Positions 1 through 6,598 of a DNA stretch of 10,693 bases are shown piece by piece (positions within the stretch are counted from its first letter, which is position 1; each line of letters starts with the position of its first letter). The notes under the pieces were generated by a model. It saw only the letters and a list, made by a program, of their open reading frames with translations. It had not been told where the DNA came from and ran no database searches. The translations under genes were made by a program, and so were the position numbers. Source of the DNA: Actinomycetota bacterium (lineage in GTDB: Bacteria; Actinomycetota; Thermoleophilia; Solirubrobacterales; Solirubrobacteraceae); NCBI GenBank assembly GCA_009699565.1, contig WLNX01000040.1:1-10693 (forward strand). The letters run 5' to 3'.

Positions 1-529
1 GGATCAGGCCGTAAGAGGCGAACTGGGCGTTGGTCGTCCAAACCTTCTGGCCGTTCAGCGTCCAAGTGCCGTCATCGTTCTTCTTGGCGCGCGCCTGTAC
101 GGCAGCGAGGTCGGATCCTGCTGCGGGCTCCGAAAAGAGCTGGCACCAGATCTCGTCGGCGTGGAGCATCGGTCCGAGGTAGCGCTGCTTCTGCTCTTCG
201 GTTCCGTGGGCGATGATTGTTGGCCCGAGCATGCCGACGCCGATGACATCGAGGATGCCGGGAACTCCGGCCTCCTGCATCTCCTGGCTGATGACAACCG
301 ACTCGACCGGGCCGATGCCCTGTCCGCCGTACTCCTTCGGCCAGGTTGCTCCGGCGAGGCCGCCTTCAGCGAGCTTGGCTTGCCAAGCGCGATGGGCGAC
401 GAGGATCTCGTCGGGGTCGGTGAGGGCGCCTTCGCCCTGAAGAATTGGTGCCGATGCCTTGTTGGCTTCTAGCCACGCACGGATTTCCTTGCGGTACTCG
501 GCCTGTTCTGGTGTGTCATTCAGATCCAC
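1..529 (-). CDS. Acyl-CoA dehydrogenase, N-terminal part (runs off the window)
   Basis: Flavoprotein that would oxidise an acyl-CoA to the trans-2-enoyl-CoA in the cytoplasm, as in fatty-acid or branched-acyl breakdown. Only the first 176 residues are visible. The N-terminal helical domain covers about residues 5-125. It is followed by the family signature WCQLFSEPAAGSDLA at about 128-142, which shapes the FAD/acyl-CoA pocket, and the strand NGQKVWTTNAQFASYGLI at 159-176. The catalytic base and C-terminal domain lie outside. I place the start at the GTG at 529-527 because AAAGGAG (542-536) sits 6 nt upstream. An inverted repeat at 541-560 overlaps the upstream edge of this ribosome binding site and suggests control by a TetR-type repressor. 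The chain-length class cannot be told from this fragment. Family assignment is secure; the substrate is unknown. Confidence 0.93.
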   Translation of the reverse strand, partial: MDLNDTPEQAEYRKEIRAWLEANKASAPILQGEGALTDPDEILVAHRAWQAKLAEGGLAGATWPKEYGGQGIGPVESVVISQEMQEAGVPGILDVIGVGMLGPTIIAHGTEEQKQRYLGPMLHADEIWCQLFSEPAAGSDLAAVQARAKKNDDGTWTLNGQKVWTTNAQFASYGLI

Positions 530-540
530 GGACTGCTCCT

Positions 541-560
541 TTGACTGACTGGTCGGTCAA
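541..560. promoter_or_regulatory. Probable TetR-family operator at the acyl-CoA dehydrogenase
   Basis: The 20-bp sequence TTGACTGACTGGTCGGTCAA is an inverted repeat: the two 10-nt half sites match at 8 of 10 positions. It ends 11 nt before the GTG start and overlaps the Shine-Dalgarno sequence by two bases. Palindromes of the GACYGACYRGTCRGTC kind are typical of TetR-family repressors of fatty-acid and acyl-CoA catabolism, which are usually released by an acyl-CoA ligand. No regulator gene lies in the window, so which protein binds here is inference. Confidence 0.7.
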
Positions 561-575
561 CGTCTCTTGCGAAGG

Positions 576-581
576 ATAATA
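576..581 (-). promoter_or_regulatory. Candidate -10 box for the acyl-CoA dehydrogenase gene
   Basis: On the minus strand this reads TATTAT, one mismatch from TATAAT and one of few AT-rich hexamers in this GC-rich region. Transcription would start near 569, so the inverted repeat at 541-560 would lie just downstream, where a bound repressor blocks the polymerase. I find no convincing -35 hexamer; that region would fall inside the end of the neighbouring small gene. Confidence 0.4.
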
Positions 582-589
582 CGAGGCTG

Positions 590-769
590 TCACTCGTCGC
601 GATCAGCCCCTTCGGCAAGTGCGCCGAAGATTCCGATCGCCATCAGCCCGATCAGCAGCAGCGAGAGGACCGAGAGCACGTTGATGCCCTCCCGCGCGAT
701 CGTCATCACAGTGCCCGCGAAGAAGGCAAGCAGGAACAGGAAGACGACGATTAGCAGGGTAATTCGCAT
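590..769 (-). CDS. Small two-helix membrane protein, 59 residues, unknown function
   Basis: I do not recognise a family. The reading frame begins ATG at 769-767 and ends TGA at 592-590. Residues 1-24 are almost wholly hydrophobic (MRITLLIVVFLFLLAFFAGT at the start), then a short polar stretch AREGIN, then a second hydrophobic segment at about 31-52, and a charged tail EGADRDE. This predicts a two-pass inner-membrane hairpin. It follows lipA by 16 nt and looks like the last gene of the dehydrogenase/lipoylation operon. The only Shine-Dalgarno-like bases (AAGG) touch the ATG, so translation may depend on coupling to lipA; a start at the GTG/ATG of codons 21-22 is possible but would remove the first helix. 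Whether it works with its operon neighbours is unknown. Confidence 0.62.
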   Translation of the reverse strand: MRITLLIVVFLFLLAFFAGTVMTIAREGINVLSVLSLLLIGLMAIGIFGALAEGADRDE

Positions 770-785
770 CCTTGCTGAATGCCCG

Positions 786-1790
786 TCAGACGCCGGCGAC
801 TGCCGCGGCCGCGCTCAGCGGGCCGACTCCCGGCAGCTCCTGGGGCACGTGTTCGTCGGCGTGGTAGCTGGACCGCACGAGCGGTCCGGCGGCGATGTGG
901 TCGAAGCCCAGTTCGTAGGCCGCCAGCTCGAGCTCCTTGAATTCGTCCGGGTGCCAATAGCGAACAACCGGCAGGTGGTCTTCCGTCGGGCGGAGGTACT
1001 GGCCCACAGTCAGGACCTGAACTCCGGCCGCACGGAGGTCGGCGAAGGCCGCGACCATCTCGTCATGCGTCTCGCCGAGGCCAACCATCAGCCCGGACTT
1101 TGTGACCAGGGATTGCCCGCCGATTGCGCGCGCGTTGCTCAACACCCTCAGCGAGCGCTCCCATCGCGATCCTCTGCGAGCCACCGGGTAGAGGCGCGGC
1201 ACCACCTCGACGTTGTGGTTGAAGACGTCAGGCCGTTCGGCGAGGACCTTCGCCAGCGGCATCTCTTCGCCGCGGAAGTCGGGGGTGAGGACTTCGACCT
1301 TGCATTCGGGCGCCTGCTTGCGGCACTGACGGATCGTGGCCGCCCAGATCCCGGCGCCGTAGTCGGGGAGGTCGTCGCGGTCAACGCTTGTGATCACGGC
1401 GTGGCGGAGGCCCATCCGCGCGATCGATCGGGCGACTCTCGCCGGCTCGAGCGGATCGTTCCAAGTCGGCTTTCCGCTGTTGACGTTGCAGAAGCCGCAG
1501 CGTCTGGTGCAGGTTTCGCCGAGGATCATGAAGGTTGCGGTGCCTCGCTCCCAGCACTCGCCCACGTTCGGGCAGGCCGCCTCCTGGCAGACGGTGTTGA
1601 GGTTCTCGGCCTTGATCATCGCCGTCAGCTCGCGGTAGCGCTCACCTCCCGGCGGCGGCACCTTGAACCAGGGCGGCTTGCGTGCCCGGATCGGCTGCAC
1701 ATCACCGCCAAGCACGTCGGCCACGTCCATCCCGCCCGGATTCGAGCGCGAACGGGTCTGATGCGCGCGGGTTGTCGGCTCGTCGGCCAC
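786..1790 (-). CDS. lipA: Lipoyl synthase
   Basis: Radical-SAM enzyme that inserts two sulfur atoms into protein-bound octanoyl groups, giving the lipoyl cofactor of E2 subunits. All cluster ligands are visible: the auxiliary-cluster motif C68-x4-C73-x5-C79, the radical-SAM motif C94-x3-C98-x2-C101 (CTRRCGFC), and the C-terminal RSSY at about 306-309, whose serine ligates the auxiliary cluster. Length 334 fits the family, with an N-terminal extension of roughly 20 residues. The start is the least certain part: the GTG at 1790 lies 4 nt after the lipB stop with no clear ribosome binding site, suggesting translational coupling, while the ATG at 1730 (residue 21, preceded by GGGCGGG) would give a more usual 314 residues. 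It lies directly after lipB in the dehydrogenase operon. Confidence 0.97.
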   Translation of the reverse strand: MADEPTTRAHQTRSRSNPGGMDVADVLGGDVQPIRARKPPWFKVPPPGGERYRELTAMIKAENLNTVCQEAACPNVGECWERGTATFMILGETCTRRCGFCNVNSGKPTWNDPLEPARVARSIARMGLRHAVITSVDRDDLPDYGAGIWAATIRQCRKQAPECKVEVLTPDFRGEEMPLAKVLAERPDVFNHNVEVVPRLYPVARRGSRWERSLRVLSNARAIGGQSLVTKSGLMVGLGETHDEMVAAFADLRAAGVQVLTVGQYLRPTEDHLPVVRYWHPDEFKELELAAYELGFDHIAAGPLVRSSYHADEHVPQELPGVGPLSAAAAVAGV

Positions 1791-1794
1791 AGGG

Positions 1795-2481
1795 TCAGGC
1801 TAGCGTCGCCAACTGCTCGGCTGTGAGCAGGTTGATGCTGCAACCGTTCTCTGCGGCCCAGGCGTCGGCGATCTGTCGGCTGAAGAGGTCGCTGTCAGGG
1901 CTCCCGCCGGTCTCGCGCGCTATCGAGGTGATTGAAACATCTAGGCCGCAGGGGACGATCCAGCTCCACGGTTCAAGGTCCATCTCAACGTTCACGGCAA
2001 ATCCGTGGGTCGTGATCGAGCGGCGCAGGTGGACTCCGATCGACGCGATCTTCCGTTCCTCGGTCCAGACCCCGGTGAAGTCGGCACCTTCCTCCTCGCG
2101 CGCTCTCGCAGCGACGCCCTGCTTCCCTAGCGCCTCGATTATTACCCGCTCGAGCAGCCGCACGTGGGCGATCACGTCGTCGGTCTTGACGATCGGATAA
2201 CCCACCAGTTGGCCGGGGGCGTGGTAGGTGACCCGCCCCCCGCGGTTTGTGTCTACAACGTCGATCCCGCGCTCCCCGTACCAGGCTTCCCCACGCGGCA
2301 GCTCGGCCGGGCTGCTCCGGCGCCCGCGCGTATAGACGGCGTCGTGTTCCAGCAGCAGCAGGGTGTCGCCGATCAGCGAGGCCTCTCGCGCGTCACGCAC
2401 CCGCTCCTGAAGTGCGAGCGCGTCGAGGTAGGGCATTCGCCCCAAGTGGACCACCGAGCATTCCCCGGCAGGGTCGGTCAT
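1795..2481 (-). CDS. lipB: Octanoyl-[ACP]:protein octanoyltransferase
   Basis: Transfers the octanoyl group from acyl carrier protein to the target lysine of lipoyl domains, the step before LipA. Of 228 residues, the diagnostic blocks are RGGRVTYHAPGQLVGYPI (80-97), RKIASIGVHLRRSITTHGFA (143-162) with the conserved lysine K144, and PCGL (177-180) with the active-site cysteine C178, which carries the acyl-thioester intermediate in this family. The start is well supported: GGAGG lies 4 nt before ATG 2481. It begins 18 nt after the E2 stop and ends 4 nt before the lipA start, so the cofactor genes appear to be made together with their E2 substrate. Confidence 0.97.
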   Translation of the reverse strand: MTDPAGECSVVHLGRMPYLDALALQERVRDAREASLIGDTLLLLEHDAVYTRGRRSSPAELPRGEAWYGERGIDVVDTNRGGRVTYHAPGQLVGYPIVKTDDVIAHVRLLERVIIEALGKQGVAARAREEEGADFTGVWTEERKIASIGVHLRRSITTHGFAVNVEMDLEPWSWIVPCGLDVSITSIARETGGSPDSDLFSRQIADAWAAENGCSINLLTAEQLATLA

Positions 2482-2499
2482 TGCTCCTCCAGCCTACTG

Positions 2500-3705
2500 T
2501 CAGCCCGCCAGCGACAGTGGCGCCTCGAGCAGCGCTTTGATCCGCGCCAGAAGCGTCGCGCCGTCGGCGCCGTAGAGGATCCGATGGTCGCAGGAGAGCG
2601 TCAGTTCCATCAGCATCCGCGGCTCAATCGAGCCCTCGTGCACGGCTGCCCGCTGCTCGACTGCACCGACCGCAAGAATCGCCGCCTGCGGAGTGTTGAT
2701 TACCGCTTCGAAGCTGCGAACCCCGAACATGCCGAGGTTGCTGACGGTGAATGTTCCGCCGCTGGTCTGGGGAGGGGTGATCGTGCCGCTGCGCACGCGC
2801 TCGGCAAGCGCAGCCGTCTCGCCGGCGATCTCGGAGAGCGTCTTGGCATCGGCGTCGAAGACTGTCGGCACCACAAGCGTCCCGGGACCGGCGACGGCGA
2901 CGCCGATGTTGACGCGCGAGTAGTGCTCAAACTTGCCGTCGCGCCAGGCCCCGTTGGCTTGCGGCTGCTCGCGCAGGGCCAGCGCGCTCGCTTTGACGAC
3001 CATGTCGTTGATCGTCGGCACGGGCGCTTCGCCGCCGCTCGCCTTCAGCTCCGTGCGGAGCGTCGTCGCGGTTGTCATGTCAACGCTGATCTGCAGGTTG
3101 AAGGACGGCACCGTGGCCCGTGACTCGGCCATCCGCCGGGCGATCAGCGCTTGGGTGCGGGTCGGCTCGGCAGTCGTGGTGATCCCGCGTCCGCTCGCCT
3201 CGTTGGCCGCCGCACCGACCGGGCCGGCCGCCGACGGCTTCGGGGTCTCAACATCGGCCTTGACGATTCGCCCGCCCGGACCCGTGCCGCTGAGCGTCGT
3301 CAGGTCAACTCCGCGCTCGTCGGCGATACGTCGGGCAATTGGCGAGGCTTTGACGCGCTCGCGGGCGGCCTCCGGCTCGGGCGCCGCAGCGACTTCAACG
3401 GGCAGTGCCGCCGCTTCGGTTGCCGGCTCGGGCTCGGGCTCAGCGGCGGCCGCGGGCCGCGCGGCGGGCTGATCGCCGTCACCGATCGTCGCGATCATCG
3501 CGCCGACGGGGAGCGTCGTGCCTTCGGGTGCTGAGATCGCCAGCTTGCCGGCGGTGTCGGATTCGTAAGCCATCGTCGCCTTGTCGGTCTCAATTTCGAC
3601 AAGCTCCTCGCCGCGCACAACCTCGTCGCCGTCGCGCTTGAGCCACCGCACGATCGTTCCTTCCTCCATTGAGTCCGACAGCCTCGGCATCACGATCTCA
3701 GCCAT
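2500..3705 (-). CDS. pdhC: 2-oxoacid dehydrogenase E2, probably dihydrolipoamide acetyltransferase
   Basis: Core acyltransferase of the complex, moving the acyl group from its lipoyl arm to CoA. Of 401 residues: one lipoyl domain (1-77) with the lipoylated lysine K42 in ETDKATM; an Ala/Pro/Glu-rich linker (about 78-116); a peripheral-subunit-binding domain (about 117-153, VKASPIARRIADERGVDLTT); a second flexible stretch; and the catalytic domain (about 180-401) with SCDHRILYGADGA, catalytic H374. The residue four after this histidine is tyrosine, not the usual aspartate of DHRxxDG, a form I associate with the cyanobacterial/plastid-type pyruvate dehydrogenase E2. I chose the ATG at 3705, which overlaps the E1 beta stop by 8 nt (ATGGCTGA), because the lipoyl domain starts there; an in-frame TTG at 3729 would add eight unneeded residues. 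Pyruvate as substrate is likely, not proven. Confidence 0.94.
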   Translation of the reverse strand: MAEIVMPRLSDSMEEGTIVRWLKRDGDEVVRGEELVEIETDKATMAYESDTAGKLAISAPEGTTLPVGAMIATIGDGDQPAARPAAAAEPEPEPATEAAALPVEVAAAPEPEAARERVKASPIARRIADERGVDLTTLSGTGPGGRIVKADVETPKPSAAGPVGAAANEASGRGITTTAEPTRTQALIARRMAESRATVPSFNLQISVDMTTATTLRTELKASGGEAPVPTINDMVVKASALALREQPQANGAWRDGKFEHYSRVNIGVAVAGPGTLVVPTVFDADAKTLSEIAGETAALAERVRSGTITPPQTSGGTFTVSNLGMFGVRSFEAVINTPQAAILAVGAVEQRAAVHEGSIEPRMLMELTLSCDHRILYGADGATLLARIKALLEAPLSLAG

Positions 3706-4702
3706 TGAGTCCCACCGACCTTTCGCCAAACAGTGCCAGCACCGCTTCGATTACCTCTGCTTCATGGGGGAACGAGATCTGCTCGAGGTTCTTCGCGTAG
3801 GGCATCGGGGCGTCAACTCCGGTCACGCGCCCGACCGGGGCGTCCAAGTAGTCAAAGGCCTGCTCCTGGATCAGCGCCGCCAGGTTGGCGCCAACTCCGC
3901 CGTGCGGCCAGCCCTCCTCGACGATGACGCAGCGGTTCGTCTTGCGAACCGAATCGAGGATCGTGTCGAGGTCGAGCGGGCGCAGCGTCCGCGGGTCGAT
4001 CACTTCGGCGTCGATGCCGTGCTCGCCGGCAAGCTGCTCGGCGGCCAGCCCGGCGGTAATCGCCATCCGCGAGATGCCGATGATCGTCACGTCGGTTCCT
4101 TCGCGCCGGATCGCAGCCTGCCCGAAGGGAACGGTGAAGTCGGGGCCCGCCGGCACGTCGCCGCGCTGGCCGTAGAGGGTTTCGTGTTCGATGAAGATGA
4201 CCGGATTATCGTCGCGGATCGCCGTTTTGAGAAGCCCCTTTGCATCTGCGGGCGTGCTGGGGGCGGCGACGAGCAGGCCCGGGACGTGCAGGTAGAGCGC
4301 CTCAAAGCTGTGCGAGTGAGTCGGTCCGAGCTGGTGGCCGGCGCCCTGCGGCATTCGGATTACCAGCGGCACGCTGACCTGGCCGCCGAACATGTAGCGG
4401 ATGTGGGCGGCGTGGTTGACGATCTGGTCGAGTGCCAGCAGCGAGAAGTTGATCGTCATCAGCTCGATCACCGGCCGCAGCCCGGTCATCGCCGAACCGA
4501 CTCCGAGTCCGACAATCGTGTTCTCGGAGATCGGGGTGTCGCGGACGCGCTTCTCTCCGAATCGCTCAAGCAGCCCTTCCGTCACCTTGAAGGCTCCGCC
4601 GAAGACGCCAATGTCCTGACCCATCAGGTAGACGTTGGGGTCGCGCTCCAACTCCTCGGCAAGGGCCTCATTGAGTGCCTCGCGGTAGCGCATCTCGGCC
4701 AT
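3698..4702 (-). CDS. pdhB: 2-oxoacid dehydrogenase E1 beta, probably pyruvate dehydrogenase
   Basis: Beta chain of the heterotetrameric, thiamine-diphosphate-dependent E1 that decarboxylates the oxoacid and reductively acylates E2. The 334 residues show the transketolase pyrimidine-binding domain with the cofactor glutamate E60 in RDTPISENTIVG, the segment GAGHQLGPTHSHSFEAL (about 120-136) with an active-site histidine, and the C-terminal transketolase domain with EEGWPHGGVG. Its ATG at 4702 shares one base with the E1 alpha stop (TGATG), a classic coupled pair made in equal amounts; a second ATG at 4693 is possible. The STPADAKGLLKTAIRDDNPV block resembles cyanobacterial and plastid pyruvate dehydrogenase. 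Branched-chain or acetoin substrates cannot be fully excluded from sequence alone. Confidence 0.94.
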   Translation of the reverse strand: MAEMRYREALNEALAEELERDPNVYLMGQDIGVFGGAFKVTEGLLERFGEKRVRDTPISENTIVGLGVGSAMTGLRPVIELMTINFSLLALDQIVNHAAHIRYMFGGQVSVPLVIRMPQGAGHQLGPTHSHSFEALYLHVPGLLVAAPSTPADAKGLLKTAIRDDNPVIFIEHETLYGQRGDVPAGPDFTVPFGQAAIRREGTDVTIIGISRMAITAGLAAEQLAGEHGIDAEVIDPRTLRPLDLDTILDSVRKTNRCVIVEEGWPHGGVGANLAALIQEQAFDYLDAPVGRVTGVDAPMPYAKNLEQISFPHEAEVIEAVLALFGERSVGLNG

Positions 4703-5748
4703 CAGGAGAGGTCCTCGCCCTTGCGCACGCCGGCTCCCCGGTGGTCGGTCGAGTACCAGCCGCGGACCTGGTCACCGAGCACATAGATGTCCTCGTAGAG
4801 GGAACCCGGCTCCGGCGCCGGTGACGCGTCGGCAAATTCGACGGCGCGGTCAACGGTCGCCATTGCCTGTTCGTCGATCGCCTCGCGCTCCGGCTCGGTG
4901 ATCACGCCTTCGGCGATCAGTCGCTCGGCGAACGTCTTCAGTGGATCGCGCTTGCTCCATTCGAGCACCTCCGCTTCGCTGCGGTAATCCTCGGGGTCGG
5001 CCATCGAGTGGCCGCGGAAGCGGTAGTTGACGGCTTCGACCAGCACCGGCTGGCGCTGTTCCCGCGCGATCTTCACCGCCTCGCTCGTCACCTTCCAAGT
5101 GTCAACGACGTCCATCCCGTCGCACTCCATGCCGGGCACGCCAAAGCTCTCGCCCTTTCGCTGAAGGTCGGTCTGGGCCGAGTGGCGCTCCAGCGCGGTG
5201 CCCATGCCGAACTGGTTGTTGGTGACCATGAAGACAACCGGGAGGCTCCACAGGGCCGCCAGGTTGAGGGTCTCGCCGAAGGTCCCCTGGTTGCTGGCAC
5301 CGTCACCGAATTGGCAGAGGGTCACCTCGTCGTTTCCGAGGTAGTCACTGGTCAGGCCAAAGCCGGCCGCGATCGGCAGGTTTCCACCGACGATCCCGAA
5401 TCCGCCCATGAAGCGGTGTTCCAAATCGAACATGTGCATCGAACCGCCGCGCCCGCGGCAGAGTCCGTCAACGCGCCCGAAAAGCTCGGCCATCACGCGC
5501 CCCGGGTCGCTGCCGCGCGCAATTGTCTGACCGTGGGAGCGGTAGGTGGCGATCATGTAGTCGTCGGGCCGCAGCGCAGCTACCGCCCCAACCACCGTCG
5601 CCTCCTCTCCGATCGCGAGGTGCAGGAAGCCTCCGATCTTGGCCCGCGTGTACTGCTCGCCGGCCCGCTCTTCGAAGCGCCTGATCAAGTTCATCTTGGT
5701 CAGCCACTCAAGACACGTCTGGGCAGCGGGGAGCGGATGTTCAGCCAT
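4702..5748 (-). CDS. pdhA: 2-oxoacid dehydrogenase E1 alpha, probably pyruvate dehydrogenase
   Basis: Alpha chain of E1, binding thiamine diphosphate through the GDG-x(26)-NN motif: GDG at 148-150 in FGDGASNQGTFGE and NN at 177-178. Further family marks are ATYRSHG (67-73), GRGGSMHMFD (99-108), GGFGIVGGNLPIAAG (115-129) and the mobile loop NYRFRGHSMADPEDYR (241-256), which holds an active-site histidine and the serine region that is phosphorylated in mitochondrial homologues. Length 348 is normal. ATG 5748 begins 11 nt after the stop of the small upstream gene, with only a weak ribosome binding site, so coupling is likely. The glycine-rich GGSMHM region favours a pyruvate- or acetoin-type enzyme. 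Adjacent lipB and lipA fit pyruvate dehydrogenase best. Confidence 0.95.
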   Translation of the reverse strand: MAEHPLPAAQTCLEWLTKMNLIRRFEERAGEQYTRAKIGGFLHLAIGEEATVVGAVAALRPDDYMIATYRSHGQTIARGSDPGRVMAELFGRVDGLCRGRGGSMHMFDLEHRFMGGFGIVGGNLPIAAGFGLTSDYLGNDEVTLCQFGDGASNQGTFGETLNLAALWSLPVVFMVTNNQFGMGTALERHSAQTDLQRKGESFGVPGMECDGMDVVDTWKVTSEAVKIAREQRQPVLVEAVNYRFRGHSMADPEDYRSEAEVLEWSKRDPLKTFAERLIAEGVITEPEREAIDEQAMATVDRAVEFADASPAPEPGSLYEDIYVLGDQVRGWYSTDHRGAGVRKGEDLS

Positions 5749-5759
5749 CCGGGCTCAGC

Positions 5760-6011
5760 CTAGTAGTCATCTTCGCTTTCGACTGCGCTCCAACGCGCAA
5801 TGAATTCTTCGGCTTCCATGCGCTGAAGGTCGCTGCGCAGCGCGGCCTCCATCTTCCCGGTCGCGCGGCCCGGGACGTCCCAGAAGAGGACAACTTCGAG
5901 GTCGTCAACGCCAACGACTTCGATGTGGTCGTAGCGGTCGGACGAGGCCAGCCGCCCCGGCGCGATCCCCGTCCGGGTGACGATCACGTCGTATTCGCGC
6001 GCCGCGCTCAT
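5760..6011 (-). CDS. Conserved-looking 83-residue protein of unknown function
   Basis: I do not recognise this protein. It has no signal peptide, membrane segment or cysteine. The sequence suggests strand EYDVIVTRTG (6-15), strands in YDHIEVVGVDDLEVVLFWDV (27-46), then one amphipathic, charge-rich helix at about 52-75 (KMEAALRSDLQRMEAEEFIARW) and an acidic tail ESEDDY. Its ATG overlaps the stop of the preceding thioredoxin-fold gene by 4 nt (ATGA), and E1 alpha starts 11 nt after its TAG, so it is locked into the operon by overlapping translation. Codon and base use match the neighbours. The tight placement between E3 and E1 suggests, as inference only, a role connected with the dehydrogenase complex or with the thioredoxin-fold protein. 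Confidence 0.72.
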   Translation of the reverse strand: MSAAREYDVIVTRTGIAPGRLASSDRYDHIEVVGVDDLEVVLFWDVPGRATGKMEAALRSDLQRMEAEEFIARWSAVESEDDY

Positions 6012-6592
6012 GTCGCCGCCGCTTTCCGCTGGAGAGCTGCGGCCGCATCCTCCAGCCGGTCGTCTCCGTGGAAGATCTGCTCGGGGCTTTCGTCGTCGGC
6101 GGGGATCCAGATCGCCGGGGCGGCGCGCACCCCTCGCGCGACGGCAAGCGCGGTGGCCTCGTCGAGGGCCGTTCCGATGCTCTTCAGCCGGCAGCCTTTC
6201 AGCAGCGCAGCCGGGTGCATCTCGCAGGCCGACCCGGCAATCACGATCGTGTCCTCGTCGCTCAACGCCCGCCCGCCGGCGTAGGCCTGACGAAACGCGG
6301 CCAGCACAAACGGGACGGCCCGACCGATCTGCTTTGCATACGTCGCGGCGAGCATCGCCTCTTCGCTGTCAAACGGGAACGGCGACGGCCATCGGGGGGT
6401 CTGCAGCGATCGCTCGCCGGCGAGCCGGTTGACTAGCGCCTGCTCGGTCTGCGGGTCGGCGGGCGACGGCAGCCGGTCGGCTCGGATTGGGATCCATTCG
6501 GCTGCGCTCGGCAGCAGGGTCAGGATTCGCTCAGCGGACAGGTACGACTCAGGGCTGGCCAGATCGAAGTAGAAGGCCGGCTGCTGATCCAT
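6008..6592 (-). CDS. DsbA-family / 2-hydroxychromene-2-carboxylate isomerase-like thioredoxin-fold protein
   Basis: 194 residues with the outline of the DsbA/HCCA-isomerase (kappa-class glutathione transferase-like) fold: the N-terminal FYFDLASPESYLSAERI (7-23), a helical insertion (about 45-150), the cis-proline strand GVRAAPAIWI (154-163, P159), and the C-terminal FHGDDRLEDAAAAL (174-187). The active-site position carries SPES, not CxxC, and the only cysteines (C123, C134) lie elsewhere, so a thiol oxidase role is unlikely; an isomerase or GST-like activity, or a non-catalytic role, is more plausible. There is no signal peptide, so it should be cytoplasmic. It starts 6 nt after the E3 stop, with TAAGG as a possible ribosome binding site, and overlaps the next gene by 4 nt. 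The substrate is unknown. Confidence 0.82.
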   Translation of the reverse strand: MDQQPAFYFDLASPESYLSAERILTLLPSAAEWIPIRADRLPSPADPQTEQALVNRLAGERSLQTPRWPSPFPFDSEEAMLAATYAKQIGRAVPFVLAAFRQAYAGGRALSDEDTIVIAGSACEMHPAALLKGCRLKSIGTALDEATALAVARGVRAAPAIWIPADDESPEQIFHGDDRLEDAAAALQRKAAAT

Positions 6593-6598
6593 TGCGCC

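Noticed and set aside
567..1826. 419-codon open frame on the plus strand
   Set aside because: It lies opposite lipA and the small membrane protein gene, whose products have clear motifs. The translation is Arg/Ala/His-rich without family features, as expected of the antisense frame in GC-rich DNA.
2470..2481. GGTCGGTCATTG resembles one half of the palindrome at 541-560
   Set aside because: There is no matching second half, and the bases encode the first residues of LipB (MTDP), so it is probably coincidence.
2164..3123. 319-codon plus-strand open frame
   Set aside because: Antisense to lipB and E2, low-complexity and Arg-rich, no recognisable domain.
3706..3729. Upstream TTG start adding eight residues to E2
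   Set aside because: The lipoyl domain begins at the ATG at 3705, which is coupled to the E1 beta stop; the extra residues match nothing in the family.
3581..4786. 401-codon plus-strand open frame
   Set aside because: Antisense to E1 beta and the ends of its neighbours; Arg/Asp/Val-rich shadow composition and no motif.
6553..6564. A CxxC thiol-disulfide active site in the DsbA-like protein
   Set aside because: The relevant segment reads SPES; neither of the two cysteines is near the active-site position, so an oxidoreductase call was not made.
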